Below, piece after piece: positions 8,643 to 17,439 of a stretch of 64,000 bases of DNA. The first letter of the stretch is position 1, and the number at the start of each line of letters is the position of its first letter. Both the position numbers and the translations under genes were made by a program. Below the pieces are notes generated by a model. That model saw only the letters and a program-made list of their open reading frames with translations, made no database searches and had not been told where the DNA came from. This DNA is from Rubellimicrobium rubrum. GTDB lineage: Bacteria > Pseudomonadota > Alphaproteobacteria > Rhodobacterales > Rhodobacteraceae. Location: positions 1-64,000 of the forward strand of contig NZ_VDFU01000013.1 in NCBI RefSeq assembly GCF_006152115.1. The letters are read 5' to 3'.

Positions 8643-9185
8643 ATGCCTGGCATCCTGCCACCCGCCCGACGTCCTTGCCCTTTGCTCCTTTTGGGAGAGT
8701 CCGAGGACCTGACCGTCATTCGCTCGCACTTGCGCGGCCATTACCGCAGCCTTGGCGCCCGCTCGCGACGGCTCAGGTTCATGAGCGAGTTGTCGACCGA
8801 GGCCTTGGACCGCCTGGCCGACCGTGCCGAACCCGAGTTGCTGCTGGAACTGGTGGAGGATGGGTCCGTTCGGGCCGTGCTCGAAGCCTATGCGACCTCG
8901 CCGGGCCATGTCGAAGTCGCCATCTCCGTCGAGGACCCCTATCAGGGTCAGGGACTGGGACGAGCACTGTTCGAGGAAGGACTGGTGGTCCTGGCCGAGA
9001 GAGGCTTCAAGACCGCCGATCTGGTCTGCCTGCGGGAAAACACGGCTCTTTTGCGCCTTGTGTCCCAGGCGGGCGCCCGGATGCGCACCGAGGACGGCGA
9101 GGTGTACTCCGAGATCGAGCTTCACCGGGCTCTCGACCAGGTGCGTACTCCCGAGCCGCAGGTTCTGACGCCTGCCGTGCAGTGA
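8643..9185 (+). CDS. GNAT-family N-acetyltransferase
   Basis: The 180-residue protein has the acetyl-CoA binding motif A of the GNAT fold, with a strand VEVAISV followed by the loop QGQGLGRALF (about residues 100-109), and the later strand-turn ENTALLRLVSQAGA typical of motif B. The N-terminal segment with SRRLRFMSELS resembles the start of many alphaproteobacterial GNAT proteins, which supports the ATG at 8643 over the internal Met 47. The substrate is unknown. The gene follows a sirtuin in the same direction; an acylase/deacylase pairing is possible but not shown. Confidence 0.75.
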   Translation: MPGILPPARRPCPLLLLGESEDLTVIRSHLRGHYRSLGARSRRLRFMSELSTEALDRLADRAEPELLLELVEDGSVRAVLEAYATSPGHVEVAISVEDPYQGQGLGRALFEEGLVVLAERGFKTADLVCLRENTALLRLVSQAGARMRTEDGEVYSEIELHRALDQVRTPEPQVLTPAVQ

Positions 9186-9256
9186 CGCGTACCCATTGCC
9201 CGACGCTGTCGGAAGGCTAACGGCCGAGTCGTCCAGGTCGCCGCGGCAGCTGTGGC

Positions 9257-9928
9257 TCAGGTCAGCGTAACGGCGTTGCCCAGCACAAGGCCGGGCAGAT
9301 CCGCGAAGTCGTCAAAGTGGGCCGTGTGGAACAGTTCGCCTACGGGACGGCGCCTGTAGCCTCCGGTGAACAGCAGCAAGGGCAGACCGGCGGCCCGTGC
9401 CGTCTCCGCATCCACCTCTCCGTCGCCGACCGAAACGCAAGGTCCGCCACCCAGCCGCCGGCAGGCGAGCAGGAGTGGCGCCGGATCGGGTTTTCTTACT
9501 GCGAGGCTATCGCCGCCGACGATGGTGTCGAAGACGTCGATCAGCCCAAGGCTGTTCAGGATATCCCGCGCCGGGGCCTCCGACTTGTTGGTGCAAAGCG
9601 CAATGGCGCAGCCAGCCTTGCGGAGACGGTGCACCGCGGGGATGGCTCCCGGCATGGGCTGCGTCAGGGCCACGGGATCGGCGGCATAGTCGGCCTCGAA
9701 GGCTTCCGTCAGCCGCCTGTGCAACGCGGCGTCCGCCGGAAGGCCAACCGCTTCCATGATGCGGGACACCAGCGTGGGCACCCCGTTGCCGATGAAGCCG
9801 CGGACCGTGGCCAGAGGCAGTGGCTCGATGCCTTCGGCGCCGAGGAGCCGCGTGGCAACGGCGTGGAGGGCCGGTGCGCTGTCGATCAGCGTGCCATCCA
9901 AGTCGAAGATGATTGAAGGCGGGGTCAT
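9257..9928 (-). CDS. gph: phosphoglycolate phosphatase-like HAD hydrolase
   Basis: The 223-residue protein is a HAD-superfamily hydrolase: motif I DLDGTLIDS (9-17), motif II at the serine/threonine region CTNKSE, motif III at the RKPDPAPL lysine, and motif IV VGDGEVDAETARAAG. The cap domain in the N-terminal third is the helical type found in Gph, which removes 2-phosphoglycolate. Its start overlaps the stop of the epimerase gene by ATGA, matching the common rpe-gph order in photosynthetic and related bacteria. Gph is the likeliest assignment; other HAD phosphatases of the same subfamily cannot be ruled out by sequence alone. Confidence 0.85.
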   Translation of the reverse strand: MTPPSIIFDLDGTLIDSAPALHAVATRLLGAEGIEPLPLATVRGFIGNGVPTLVSRIMEAVGLPADAALHRRLTEAFEADYAADPVALTQPMPGAIPAVHRLRKAGCAIALCTNKSEAPARDILNSLGLIDVFDTIVGGDSLAVRKPDPAPLLLACRRLGGGPCVSVGDGEVDAETARAAGLPLLLFTGGYRRRPVGELFHTAHFDDFADLPGLVLGNAVTLT

Positions 9929-10623
9929 GTGGCGGTCCGAGCCCCCTCGGCGGCGGCGCGGATGGCGCGGATGTTGGTCCCATAAGGGGTCGGGTCCGCG
10001 ACCGAGCCGCCCTTGAACACCGCCGATCCCGCCACCAGCACGTCCGCCCCGGCCCGCGCGACGAGAGGCGCCGTCACCGCGTCCACGCCACCATCCACCT
10101 CGATATGGATGGGGCGGTCGCCGATCATGGCCCGCAGGGCTTGGATCTTGGCCAGTTGGGACTGGATGAACCTCTGGCCCCCAAAGCCGGGATTCACGGT
10201 CATGACGCACACAAGGTCGACGTCATCGAGAAGATGACCCAGGGCATCGATTCCCGTGCCGGGATTGAGAGCGAGCCCGGCCTTGCAGCCGGCCGCCCGG
10301 ACGGCCTGCAGGGTGCGGTGGACATGGGGGCCGGCCTCCAGATGCGTCGTGATGATGTCCGCTCCTGCCGTGGCGAAGGCGTCGATGTAGGCGTCCACGG
10401 GCGCGATCATCAGATGGACGTCCATGGTCCCCCGGATGTGAGGACGAAGGGCCCTGCACATCTGTGGTCCGAAGGTGATGTTGGGAACGAAATGTCCGTC
10501 CATCACGTCCACATGAACCCAGTCCGCACCCTGCCCTTCGACCGCCTCGCACTCCGCCCCGAAAGCGGCAAAGTCGGCGGCCAGGATCGAAGGGGCGATC
10601 TTGATGGATCGATCGAAGGTCAT
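9925..10623 (-). CDS. rpe: ribulose-phosphate 3-epimerase
   Basis: The 232-residue TIM-barrel epimerase interconverts ribulose-5-phosphate and xylulose-5-phosphate. It shows APSILAADF near the N-terminus, HVDVMDGHFVPNITFG with the metal-binding His/Asp, DVHLMI, VNPGFGGQ and EVDGGV, plus the final phosphate-binding GSAVF. All are diagnostic of Rpe. The ATG at 10623 is preceded by GAAGGAG with a 6-base spacer, whereas the earlier in-frame Met at 10653 lacks one. It is the first gene of a two-gene leftward operon with the phosphatase. Confidence 0.97.
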   Translation of the reverse strand: MTFDRSIKIAPSILAADFAAFGAECEAVEGQGADWVHVDVMDGHFVPNITFGPQMCRALRPHIRGTMDVHLMIAPVDAYIDAFATAGADIITTHLEAGPHVHRTLQAVRAAGCKAGLALNPGTGIDALGHLLDDVDLVCVMTVNPGFGGQRFIQSQLAKIQALRAMIGDRPIHIEVDGGVDAVTAPLVARAGADVLVAGSAVFKGGSVADPTPYGTNIRAIRAAAEGARTAT

Positions 10624-11716
10624 GGCATCTCCTTCAGGCTGTCCGGCCTGCACATCGGTCGGGTCCTGGAACGCCCAACGGCTTCTCAGGTCCCACCCTT
10701 GATGCCGCTCAGGGCGGCGGCGTCAAGCTGTCGATCCTGCGGCCGCGGAGCGTCCGCCCCGGCATGCATCGCATCGAGCGGCCTTGGTTGAAGGCGTGGC
10801 ACCCTCGGCGTCGACCATGCGCGTCCGTTCACAAAGCGAAGGTCCGGCCAGATCATCCCTGTCACTCCGCGAAGCAGATCGAGCGATGTCGGGACAGAGC
10901 GTGCCTCTATCAAGAACAAGGCGCACAGGAACTAGGCAGCAGCCCGGACTGCTCATGCATTCTTGGCATCGCAGCATTGCGCGATGGCTGGGTTGTGCAA
11001 CTGCAGCATCGAGACGATGTTCTACTCAACGACGGGCCATCCTCCTCCCGGCCTAGTCGCAACCTAATCGGAACGGCACCCCTACCTCCTCCCAGGGTGT
11101 GCTCATGCCGGACGGCGGCGACCCTCCTCCCTGGGAAGCCGCCGTTTCTTTTTGGCCGGGTCCGGTACAGGTCAGACGACCTGAAACGAGGCAGCCAACG
11201 GATCAAGTCCTCCCCGCAGGCGTCCGCGCCGAGCAAGCTTTTGGCCAACCCGATGCAGATTCGTCGAGTGCGTGCCGGGCACATCAGCGCCACGCCTTGA
11301 CCGATCAAGCGGGCTGGCCAGTGTCCCAGCCCGGCCGCAGCTTCCTTCCCCAAGAATGGAGCAGACAGCGCTCTCCCCGCGCCAGAGACCAAGCATTGAC
11401 GTCTCACCATCTCGGAGCCGACCGGAGGATGGTCCACCTGCAACGACACGGCATAACCCTGACTGCGTACGGTCAGGCTTGATCGTAGCTGTTTCGGGAC
11501 GCTCAGGTCAGGCCGAGCACACGTCAGTGACGCGCAGGGCGGGGCATGCCAAGCTCAACGGAGTCCTACCTAGGGCGACGTGATCGGCGGGGGAGATCAG
11601 CGACAACTGCACACCCAGATGGCCCAGCCATCTCTGATTGCGGGAACCCTGCGCAGAACCAAGGGCGGTCCTGCGCAGGCTATAGCTTCTCAGTGGCACT
11701 GGCTGACCAGGTTCCC
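10624..11716. other. 1.1-kb intergenic region
   Basis: No frame in this stretch has a recognisable domain or a good ribosome site. Its only clear feature is a rightward hairpin with a T-rich tail near 11112-11153, listed separately, which may end an unrecognised small transcript. The rpe promoter must be at its left edge. Confidence 0.45.
11112..11153 (+). terminator. intrinsic terminator with T-rich tail, orphan
   Basis: Perfect 8-base arms ACGGCGGC (11112-11119) and GCCGCCGT (11138-11145), followed directly by TTCTTTTT. This is the most classical Rho-independent signal of the window, yet no annotated rightward gene lies upstream within 1.9 kb. It may terminate a small RNA transcribed from about 10.9-11.1 kb. 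Confidence 0.6.
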
Positions 11717-12826
11717 TTAACGGATCGCGTCGAGTGGCAGGTCGAACGGGTTGGGGAGCGGCGTCTCATCGGTCCGAGGGGGCAGCACCGGATGCGCGAC
11801 CTGCGGCTGCTCTCCGGTAAGGCCGTTCAAGAAGGCAGTGATTGCGGCGATATCGGCCTCTGCCAGTTCAGTGCCGAGTTGCGCAGTGGCCATGATGTCC
11901 ACGGCCTCCTCCAGCGACCAGACGGCACCCGAATGGAAGTAGGGCGGCGTAAGCGCCACGTTCCTGAGAGGGGCGGCCCTGAACACGTAGTCGTCCGCTG
12001 CTGTTTCGGTGACCTGGAATCGGCCTCGGTCACCTTCGGGGAGCACCTCGGCCCCAGGCCGCTCGACGACGCCGAAGGGGTAATAGTCGTGGCCGCCTAC
12101 GTTGATACCGTTGTGGCAGGACGCGCAGCCTGCATCCATGAACAGACCGAGCCCCTGCTTCTGCTCGGCAGAAAGCGCCGCATCGTCGCCATTGAGCCAG
12201 CGGTCGAAAGCTGCCCCGGGCGTGACCAGGGTTTCCTCGAAGGCGGCGATGGCCGTCGCGAAGTTGGCAAAGCTTACCGGATCGACCTCGCCCGGGAAGG
12301 CTTGGATGAAGTGTTCCCGGTAGGCTTCCATCGAGTTCAGGGTGGCCACCACTTGGTCGGGAGTGTTGTTCATCTCGACCGCGGCCTGGACCGGCCCCAT
12401 GGCCTGCTCCGCGAGGTCAGCGGCGCGCCCGTCCCAGAACTGGGCACCATTGAACAGCGCGTTGTAGACCGTGGGCGCGTTCCGCGGGCCCTTCTGCCAG
12501 CCATGCCCCACGGACGTCGGGAGCGCGTCCACACCACCCAAGCCTACGTTGTGACAGCTTTGGCAGGAGAACAGGCCCGAGGACGACATACGCGGATCGA
12601 AGAACAGCTTGGCCCCCAGTTCGCGCCGGGCGGCCTCTGCCTCATCAGCGGGCGGCGCGGCTGGGAGAACGACATCGAAGAGGTCCTGCGCGGCACGGCG
12701 CAGATCCTCGTCGGTTCCATAAGCCGGCACGACGTCATCGGAAGGGGTCGTCTCCTGACCTTGGGCGAATGCAACGCCAAACGACAAAACCAGCAAGGCC
12801 CCAAGGGGCACAGCGATTCTGGACAT
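11717..12826 (-). CDS. di-haem cytochrome c peroxidase family protein
   Basis: The 369-residue periplasmic protein has a signal peptide (cut after about AFA, residue 21) and two haem-attachment motifs, CQSCH (88-92) and CASCH (234-238), the two-domain layout of CcpA/MauG peroxidases that reduce hydrogen peroxide with cytochrome c electrons. Family sequences RNAPTVYNALF, WDGRA and PPYFHSGAVWSLEEAV are all present. The start is taken at 12826 because the longer frame adds 17 residues with no signal-peptide features, while MSRIAVPLGALLVL is a clean one. It is isolated, flanked by 1.1 kb on one side and RecX on the other. Confidence 0.92.
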   Translation of the reverse strand: MSRIAVPLGALLVLSFGVAFAQGQETTPSDDVVPAYGTDEDLRRAAQDLFDVVLPAAPPADEAEAARRELGAKLFFDPRMSSSGLFSCQSCHNVGLGGVDALPTSVGHGWQKGPRNAPTVYNALFNGAQFWDGRAADLAEQAMGPVQAAVEMNNTPDQVVATLNSMEAYREHFIQAFPGEVDPVSFANFATAIAAFEETLVTPGAAFDRWLNGDDAALSAEQKQGLGLFMDAGCASCHNGINVGGHDYYPFGVVERPGAEVLPEGDRGRFQVTETAADDYVFRAAPLRNVALTPPYFHSGAVWSLEEAVDIMATAQLGTELAEADIAAITAFLNGLTGEQPQVAHPVLPPRTDETPLPNPFDLPLDAIR

Positions 12827-13068
12827 GATGAGACCTTTCCATGGCCGCCGGATATGCTGGTTCCAGTCGGCCTTCACGGTAATGCGATCAAACCTCCGGC
12901 CTATCTTCCAGTCAAGCGAAGCGACGCAACGTCACCCCGTGGGCTTCCCTGGACGTTAGTGAAGCTTGGCACTGGCTGCCAGCTCAGGAGATCGCAGGCC
13001 AAGTAAGCGACCGGCGCTCGGTCCTCCGTGCCTCGGCGCTTGGCCGACATGTCTCCAGGCCTACAAAC

Positions 13069-13740
13069 TCATTCCTCGTCGGGGGCGCGGTCCAGCACGC
13101 GGCGGATGGTGTCCGCTCCGAAGCCCGCGCGCACCATCGCAGCCGCCTCCTTGCGCCAAAGCTTGGACCGCTCGGACCAGTCCTCCGGGACGGCCCTGGT
13201 CCGGTAGGGACCGAACCTCCGCTTTCGGGCAAAGACGTCGGCCGCCTCCGCCTCTGCCGCCCGGAGCAGGTCGCTTCCCTCCGGGTCTGTCTCCTCGGGG
13301 TCTACCATCTCACGGGCCGCTTCGAGAAGAGCGCCGCGCGCGGTATCCTGCTCCACGCCCTTCCGCGCGAGATCCTGGAGAATGCGCCGTGCCCCCCGAC
13401 CCGAGGACAGGGCCGTTCGCGCCTTCATCTCGGCGTATCGGGCATCCTGGATGATGCCCGCCTCCTGCAGGCGCGCGATCTCTGCATCGATCAAGGCAAG
13501 GGCCGTGGCGCGTTCCTCGGCGGCTACCTCGGGGGCGAGCGACCGCAGCCGGCGCAGGAGCCTGCGTTCGAGCACGTCCCGGAGCATCTGGGCGCTGCTT
13601 TCGCGCTGGCCCACGTAGTGTTCGGCTATGTTCCTGATCCGCGCCGCGGTGAGTGGCTTGGCCGCCGCAGGCCCTTGCGACGGCTTGGTTGCGTCGCGTG
13701 GATCGGGCTGATCGCCGCGTGGTGGGAAGCGAGGAGCCAT
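13069..13740 (-). CDS. recX: RecX family regulatory protein
   Basis: The 223-residue, helix-rich, strongly charged protein has the RecX pattern of three-helix repeats: LLRRLRSL with an acidic spacer, a middle repeat GIIQDARYAEMKARTALSSG, then GARRILQDLARKGV, and a final WRKEAAAMVRAGFGADTIRRVL. RecX inhibits RecA filament assembly. Compared with the usual 150-200 residues it is longer, owing to a Pro-rich N-terminal tail and acidic insert (residues 150-165). The chosen ATG at 13740 removes an unsupported extension. RecA is not in the window. Confidence 0.85.
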   Translation of the reverse strand: MAPRFPPRGDQPDPRDATKPSQGPAAAKPLTAARIRNIAEHYVGQRESSAQMLRDVLERRLLRRLRSLAPEVAAEERATALALIDAEIARLQEAGIIQDARYAEMKARTALSSGRGARRILQDLARKGVEQDTARGALLEAAREMVDPEETDPEGSDLLRAAEAEAADVFARKRRFGPYRTRAVPEDWSERSKLWRKEAAAMVRAGFGADTIRRVLDRAPDEE

Positions 13741-13763
13741 GGGAATAGGCGCCGTCGCGACCG

Positions 13764-14132
13764 CTAGGACCGATCCATCCTGTGCAGGCCCGGTGGCGAC
13801 CCCGCGGCTCCCCTGCCTGCGATGTCCTCGATCCAAGTCAGGCCCTTTGCAGCCTGCGGGAGGCCGACCGTCGGAATAGCAAGGATGGCGACATGCCTCA
13901 GCTCCTCGGGATGCAGCCCATCGGCCAGCGCGCGGCGGACATGAGAGTGCACCGCGCCCTCGGACTGGGCACCAACGGCAAGCGCAAGCTTGACCAGCCG
14001 GGCCGTGCGCCGATCAAGCGGACCAGCCTCGGCACAAGCCTTGCCCAGCGCGGCGTAAGCAGCCCACACTTCCGGAAACGCCTGCGCCACTTCGCTGGCG
14101 CCTGAGGGAAGCTCTTCAGGAGCGATGGTCAT
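13764..14132 (-). CDS. carboxymuconolactone decarboxylase (AhpD-like) family protein lacking the CxxC
   Basis: This 122-residue all-helical protein matches the CMD domain pattern: LDRRTARLVKLALAVGAQSEGAVHSHVRRALADGLHPEEL in outline, with a conserved HSH and Glu-rich loop followed by ILAIPTVGLP. In AhpD-type alkylhydroperoxidases a CxxC sits just before the His; here the sequence is SEGAVHSHV with no cysteine anywhere in the protein. It is therefore not a thiol peroxidase of the usual kind and may be a structural or lactone-binding homologue. The start ATG at 14132 has GGAGG upstream. It lies leftward of RecX on the same strand, 24 bases apart. Confidence 0.75.
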   Translation of the reverse strand: MTIAPEELPSGASEVAQAFPEVWAAYAALGKACAEAGPLDRRTARLVKLALAVGAQSEGAVHSHVRRALADGLHPEELRHVAILAIPTVGLPQAAKGLTWIEDIAGRGAAGSPPGLHRMDRS

Positions 14133-14535
14133 TGGAGGGCCTCCGTTGCTGTCGGCCAAGGCAGCCGACCCGACCTGCGGCAGCAACCGTGACGGGCGAG
14201 GTGTGGTTCCGGCCGAACGGCGGGAGGCCCCGGCAAGGACTGGGGACGCAGCGGATCATTCTGCAGACCGGTCCTGCTTGTCCGGGCCGCTGGATGGACT
14301 GCGATCTTACCGGGCGGACGGCGTGGGCCCCGAAAGGCCCGGGGATAGCTGCACTATCCGCACCCTCAGCCTGAGGTACAACCCACTCACCCTAACCAAC
14401 AGGCTGATCAAGCAGGGTCAAGTTGTCACACGGTTGTAACGGAAGCTACTCGATCAGGCAAAACCTCTTGTCGATGCTGTTTCTGTCCGAGATGGTCGCG
14501 AAGAAGCCCCTGACATCTCCCGTGAGACCATCACC
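14133..14535. other. divergent control region for the acid-sugar kinase
   Basis: About 400 bases between the CMD-like gene and the kinase. A TTGTCAC element at 14423-14429 in an A+T-richer patch recalls TTGTCAA elements in the other control region of the island (20540 and 20661, reverse). No gene is evident. Confidence 0.4.
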
Positions 14536-15573
14536 GTGTCCCCATTGCTCGCCATCCTGGCCGACGACTTGACCGGGGCGCTCGACTCCGCGGCTCCCTT
14601 CGCTGGGCGCGGGATGCGGGTCATGGTCGCCCTCTCGCCAGCCGCGACCGCGGCGGCCTGCGCGCAAGGTTGTCCTGTGGTGGCGATCAGCACCCAGTCG
14701 CGCGAGTTGTCACCAGTGGACGCCCAGTCAGCAGTGGCCAGGGCCGTTGCGACGCTCCCGCCGGGAACCCGCCTTTTCAAGAAGATCGACTCGCGCCTTA
14801 AGGGCCATATCGAGGCCGAGCTTTCGGCGCTTGACGTTACACGCGCGTTGGTCATTCCAGCGATCGTGGACTTCGGTCGGGTCGTTAAGGACGGGGCCGT
14901 GACGGGGTTCGGCGTCACGGAGGCCATTCCCATCGCACCGCTGCTGGGCCGCTTCGCGGAGCGCAGCCGCATCCCGGATGTCGTCAGCCATGAGGCGATG
15001 CGGGCCGAATTGGACAAGGCCGACACAGGGGACCTGCTGGTCGGCGCGCGCGGGCTCGCAGAAGCCCTGTCGCGCCGGATGACGGGACGCGAGGAGGCGA
15101 CCGCGCCCCCACTGGCCGGTCCGTCCGGCCTTATGGTGGTCGGGTCCCGCGACCCGATCACTCTGTCGCAGGTCGATGCCCTGCGATCCCTCGACGGCGT
15201 CCTTCACGTGCCGGCCCCGAACGGGACCTTCGATCCGCAGCAGGCCCTCGGATCGGCGGCCGACATCATTGTCGTTCAGGCGGTGCCGGGCGACCGTCCT
15301 CTCGCGCCCCATGTGGTCGCGGCCAACCTCGCGAAGCATCTCGCCCCGCTGGTGCCTGGGCGGTGCGACACGCTGGTCGTGACCGGTGGCGCGACGGCCG
15401 AGGCGGTCCTTGGGGTCATAGCAATCGACAGTCTGGAACTTCTGGGCGAATGCCTTCCAGGGCTCGCCGTCGGACGCGCGCTGGGACTGACCATCGTCGC
15501 CAAGTCCGGGGGCTTCGGCGAGGCCGGTGTGTTGGCCCGGGTTGCAGGCATGATCAGGGGGACACGCGAATGA
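14536..15573 (+). CDS. four-carbon acid sugar kinase (DUF1537; DtnK/DenK-like)
   Basis: The 345-residue protein begins with LLAILADDLTGALD (4-17), the N-terminal motif of the DUF1537 kinase family, which phosphorylates D-threonate, D-erythronate or 3-oxo-tetronate at O4. A GSRDP substrate/nucleotide motif appears at about residue 200 and VVTGGATAEAVL with SGGFGEAG near the C-terminus form the ATP-binding domain. The protein is shorter than many family members (about 400-420 residues). It starts with GTG at 14536, 14 bases after the last obvious AC-rich leader, and is translationally coupled by ATGA to the GntR regulator. With PdxA2 in the same island the established route is acid sugar 4-phosphate to DHAP plus CO2. 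Confidence 0.88.
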   Translation: MSPLLAILADDLTGALDSAAPFAGRGMRVMVALSPAATAAACAQGCPVVAISTQSRELSPVDAQSAVARAVATLPPGTRLFKKIDSRLKGHIEAELSALDVTRALVIPAIVDFGRVVKDGAVTGFGVTEAIPIAPLLGRFAERSRIPDVVSHEAMRAELDKADTGDLLVGARGLAEALSRRMTGREEATAPPLAGPSGLMVVGSRDPITLSQVDALRSLDGVLHVPAPNGTFDPQQALGSAADIIVVQAVPGDRPLAPHVVAANLAKHLAPLVPGRCDTLVVTGGATAEAVLGVIAIDSLELLGECLPGLAVGRALGLTIVAKSGGFGEAGVLARVAGMIRGTRE

Positions 15574-16322
15574 GTTCGGCAACCGACGGCCTGGGACGCA
15601 AGAGCCTGGCCGACGTCGTCTTCGAGCGGATGCACAGGGCCATCAAGTCCGGAGCCTACAAGCCCGACGAACGCCTGCCGACCGAGCACGCCCTTTCGGC
15701 CGAGTTCGAGGTCTCACGCCCGATCGTGCGCGAGGCGCTGCGACGCCTGAGGGAACAGGGCCTGATCTATTCACGACAAGGCGCGGGCAGCTTCGTCAGG
15801 TCTATCGGGCTCAAGCAGCCTTTGGGCTTCGGCCAGCTCGAGAACGTGTCCGATCTGCTCAACTGCTACGAGTTCCGGCTCACCCTTGAACCCGAAGGGG
15901 CGGCCCTAGCGGCCGAACGGCACCGGCCCGCGACCCTGGCCGCCATCGAAGCGGCGCTCGAGCTTCTGCGCGATGCCACCAACCGGCAGTCGCACCGCGA
16001 GGATGCTGATTTCGAGTTCCATCTGGCCATCGCGATTGCGGCCGAGAACACGTATTTCTCGACCGCGCTCGAAGCGCTCAAGGACCACATCGCTGTGGGG
16101 ATGCGGTTCCACGGCATCTCGGTCAAGCGGGACGCCGCAGGACTGTCCCGGGTCTTCGGCGAACATGCTGCCATCCACGCCGCGATTCATGCCCGCGATG
16201 GCACCCGCGCGCGCGAGTTGATGCGCGAGCACTTGGCCGGCTCGCGCGAGCGACTGTTCGAGCGTCGTCGGCCCGCCGAAGGCGAACCGGTCGCCGAGGA
16301 GGCTCAGAAGGCGGCCTTGTAG
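15570..16322 (+). CDS. FadR/GntR-family transcriptional regulator
   Basis: The 250-residue protein has an N-terminal winged helix-turn-helix (LPTEHALSAEFEVSRPIVREALRRLREQGLI, about residues 30-62, quoted as motif fragments) and a C-terminal all-helical FCD ligand-binding domain with its metal-site His residues in FEFHLAI and HAAIHAR. Its position directly coupled to the kinase, and convergent with a catabolic operon, makes it the probable local regulator responding to an acid-sugar ligand. Its stop lies 19 bases inside the convergent dehydrogenase gene. TTGTCA elements near 14423, 20540 and 20661 are candidate operators. Confidence 0.92.
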   Translation: MSSATDGLGRKSLADVVFERMHRAIKSGAYKPDERLPTEHALSAEFEVSRPIVREALRRLREQGLIYSRQGAGSFVRSIGLKQPLGFGQLENVSDLLNCYEFRLTLEPEGAALAAERHRPATLAAIEAALELLRDATNRQSHREDADFEFHLAIAIAAENTYFSTALEALKDHIAVGMRFHGISVKRDAAGLSRVFGEHAAIHAAIHARDGTRARELMREHLAGSRERLFERRRPAEGEPVAEEAQKAAL

Positions 16323-17425
16323 ATGGCGAGGACGTCGCCTTCGGTCATCTCGCGCGGATTGTTGTTCATCAGGCGACGGATCCCATGGGCGTCGTGGGCA
16401 AAGCGGGACAGTTGATCCTGGGTGGCACCGTGGGCCCCAAGGCTCATCTCCACGCCCAATCGGGCGCAAAAGCCATGAGCAGCCTTGAGCAGATCGCCGT
16501 CCCTGGTCTGCTCCACAAGCCCGAGCGCCCTGACGACCTCGGCGGTCTTCTCGGCAGCCACGGGCTGGTTGTAGGCCAACACATGCGGGAAGATGATCGC
16601 GTTGGCGAGGCCATGCGGCAGGTGCAGCAGCGTCCCGAGCGGGTAGGCCAAGGCGTGACCGGCGGCGGTATTGACCGGGCCTAGGCAGATCCCGCCGTAG
16701 AAGGAGGCGAGCATCATCCCCTCCCGTGCCTCGGTGTCCGATCCGTCCGCGACGGCACGGGCAAGATAACGCCCCACAAGATCGATCCCCATGCGCGCGA
16801 AGCCGTCGATCACGGGATGGGCGTTCAGGTTGGTGAAGGCCTCTACGCAGTGGGCCATGGCGTCGATCCCGGTCGCCGCCGTCACTGCTGAAGGGACGGA
16901 GTAGGTCAGCTCCGGATCCAGCACGGCGATATCCGCGATGAGATGGGGGCTTTCCACCGCGATCTTGGCGCCGACGCCAGGATCGGTGATCAGGGAACGG
17001 ATGCCCGCCTCGGAGCCCGTCCCGGCGGTCGTGGCCACCTGCGCCAGCCGGGTCCGCCGCCCCGCCACACGGTTCGGCCCCGCCACGTCCCGGAGGGTCT
17101 GCTCGCCGTCCCAGAGCGCCGCGACCAGCTTGGCCACGTCGAGGACCGAACCCCCGCCAAGCCCGACGACGAGGTCGGGTCGCGCCTCCCGCGCGGCAGC
17201 CAAGGCGGCCTCGAAGGTCGGGATGTCGGGCTCACCGGGAATGGCGTCGAAGACAGAGACCTGCCCCTTGAGGCCAAGCCGGTCAACGAAGCCCGAGGTG
17301 TGCGGGGTCGCCAGGACGAAGATGCGCTGCGCATCCTCGGCCCAGGCCCCGACGCGCCCCGAAGCTCCTGCGCCGATCTCGAGCCGCTTGGGCTGGTGCA
17401 GGGTGATGATGCGGGATTGGGACAT
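16304..17425 (-). CDS. iron-containing alcohol dehydrogenase (maleylacetate reductase/Fe-ADH family)
   Basis: The 373-residue enzyme shows the NAD(P)-binding GLGGGSVLDVAK (88-99), TTAGTGSEA (132-140), and metal ligands D188, H192, H257 and H271 with H281 nearby (HLPHGLANAIIFPH). It reduces or oxidises a hydroxy/oxo acid or aldehyde; the substrate is unknown. It is the last gene of the leftward four-gene operon: 14 bases after the lyase stop with GGGGGAG upstream. Its C-terminus overlaps the convergent GntR gene by 19 bases. A fermentative lactaldehyde-type role is possible in an acid-sugar pathway that releases an aldehyde. Confidence 0.92.
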   Translation of the reverse strand: MSQSRIITLHQPKRLEIGAGASGRVGAWAEDAQRIFVLATPHTSGFVDRLGLKGQVSVFDAIPGEPDIPTFEAALAAAREARPDLVVGLGGGSVLDVAKLVAALWDGEQTLRDVAGPNRVAGRRTRLAQVATTAGTGSEAGIRSLITDPGVGAKIAVESPHLIADIAVLDPELTYSVPSAVTAATGIDAMAHCVEAFTNLNAHPVIDGFARMGIDLVGRYLARAVADGSDTEAREGMMLASFYGGICLGPVNTAAGHALAYPLGTLLHLPHGLANAIIFPHVLAYNQPVAAEKTAEVVRALGLVEQTRDGDLLKAAHGFCARLGVEMSLGAHGATQDQLSRFAHDAHGIRRLMNNNPREMTEGDVLAIYKAAF

Positions 17426-17439
17426 CGCGGGCTCCCCCT

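Noticed and set aside
10764-11300. Rightward 178-codon and leftward 179-codon frames in the rpe-peroxidase gap
   Set aside because: They are overlapping frames on opposite strands with Arg/Ser/Pro-rich content and no motif; neither has a ribosome site, and the terminator cuts through one.
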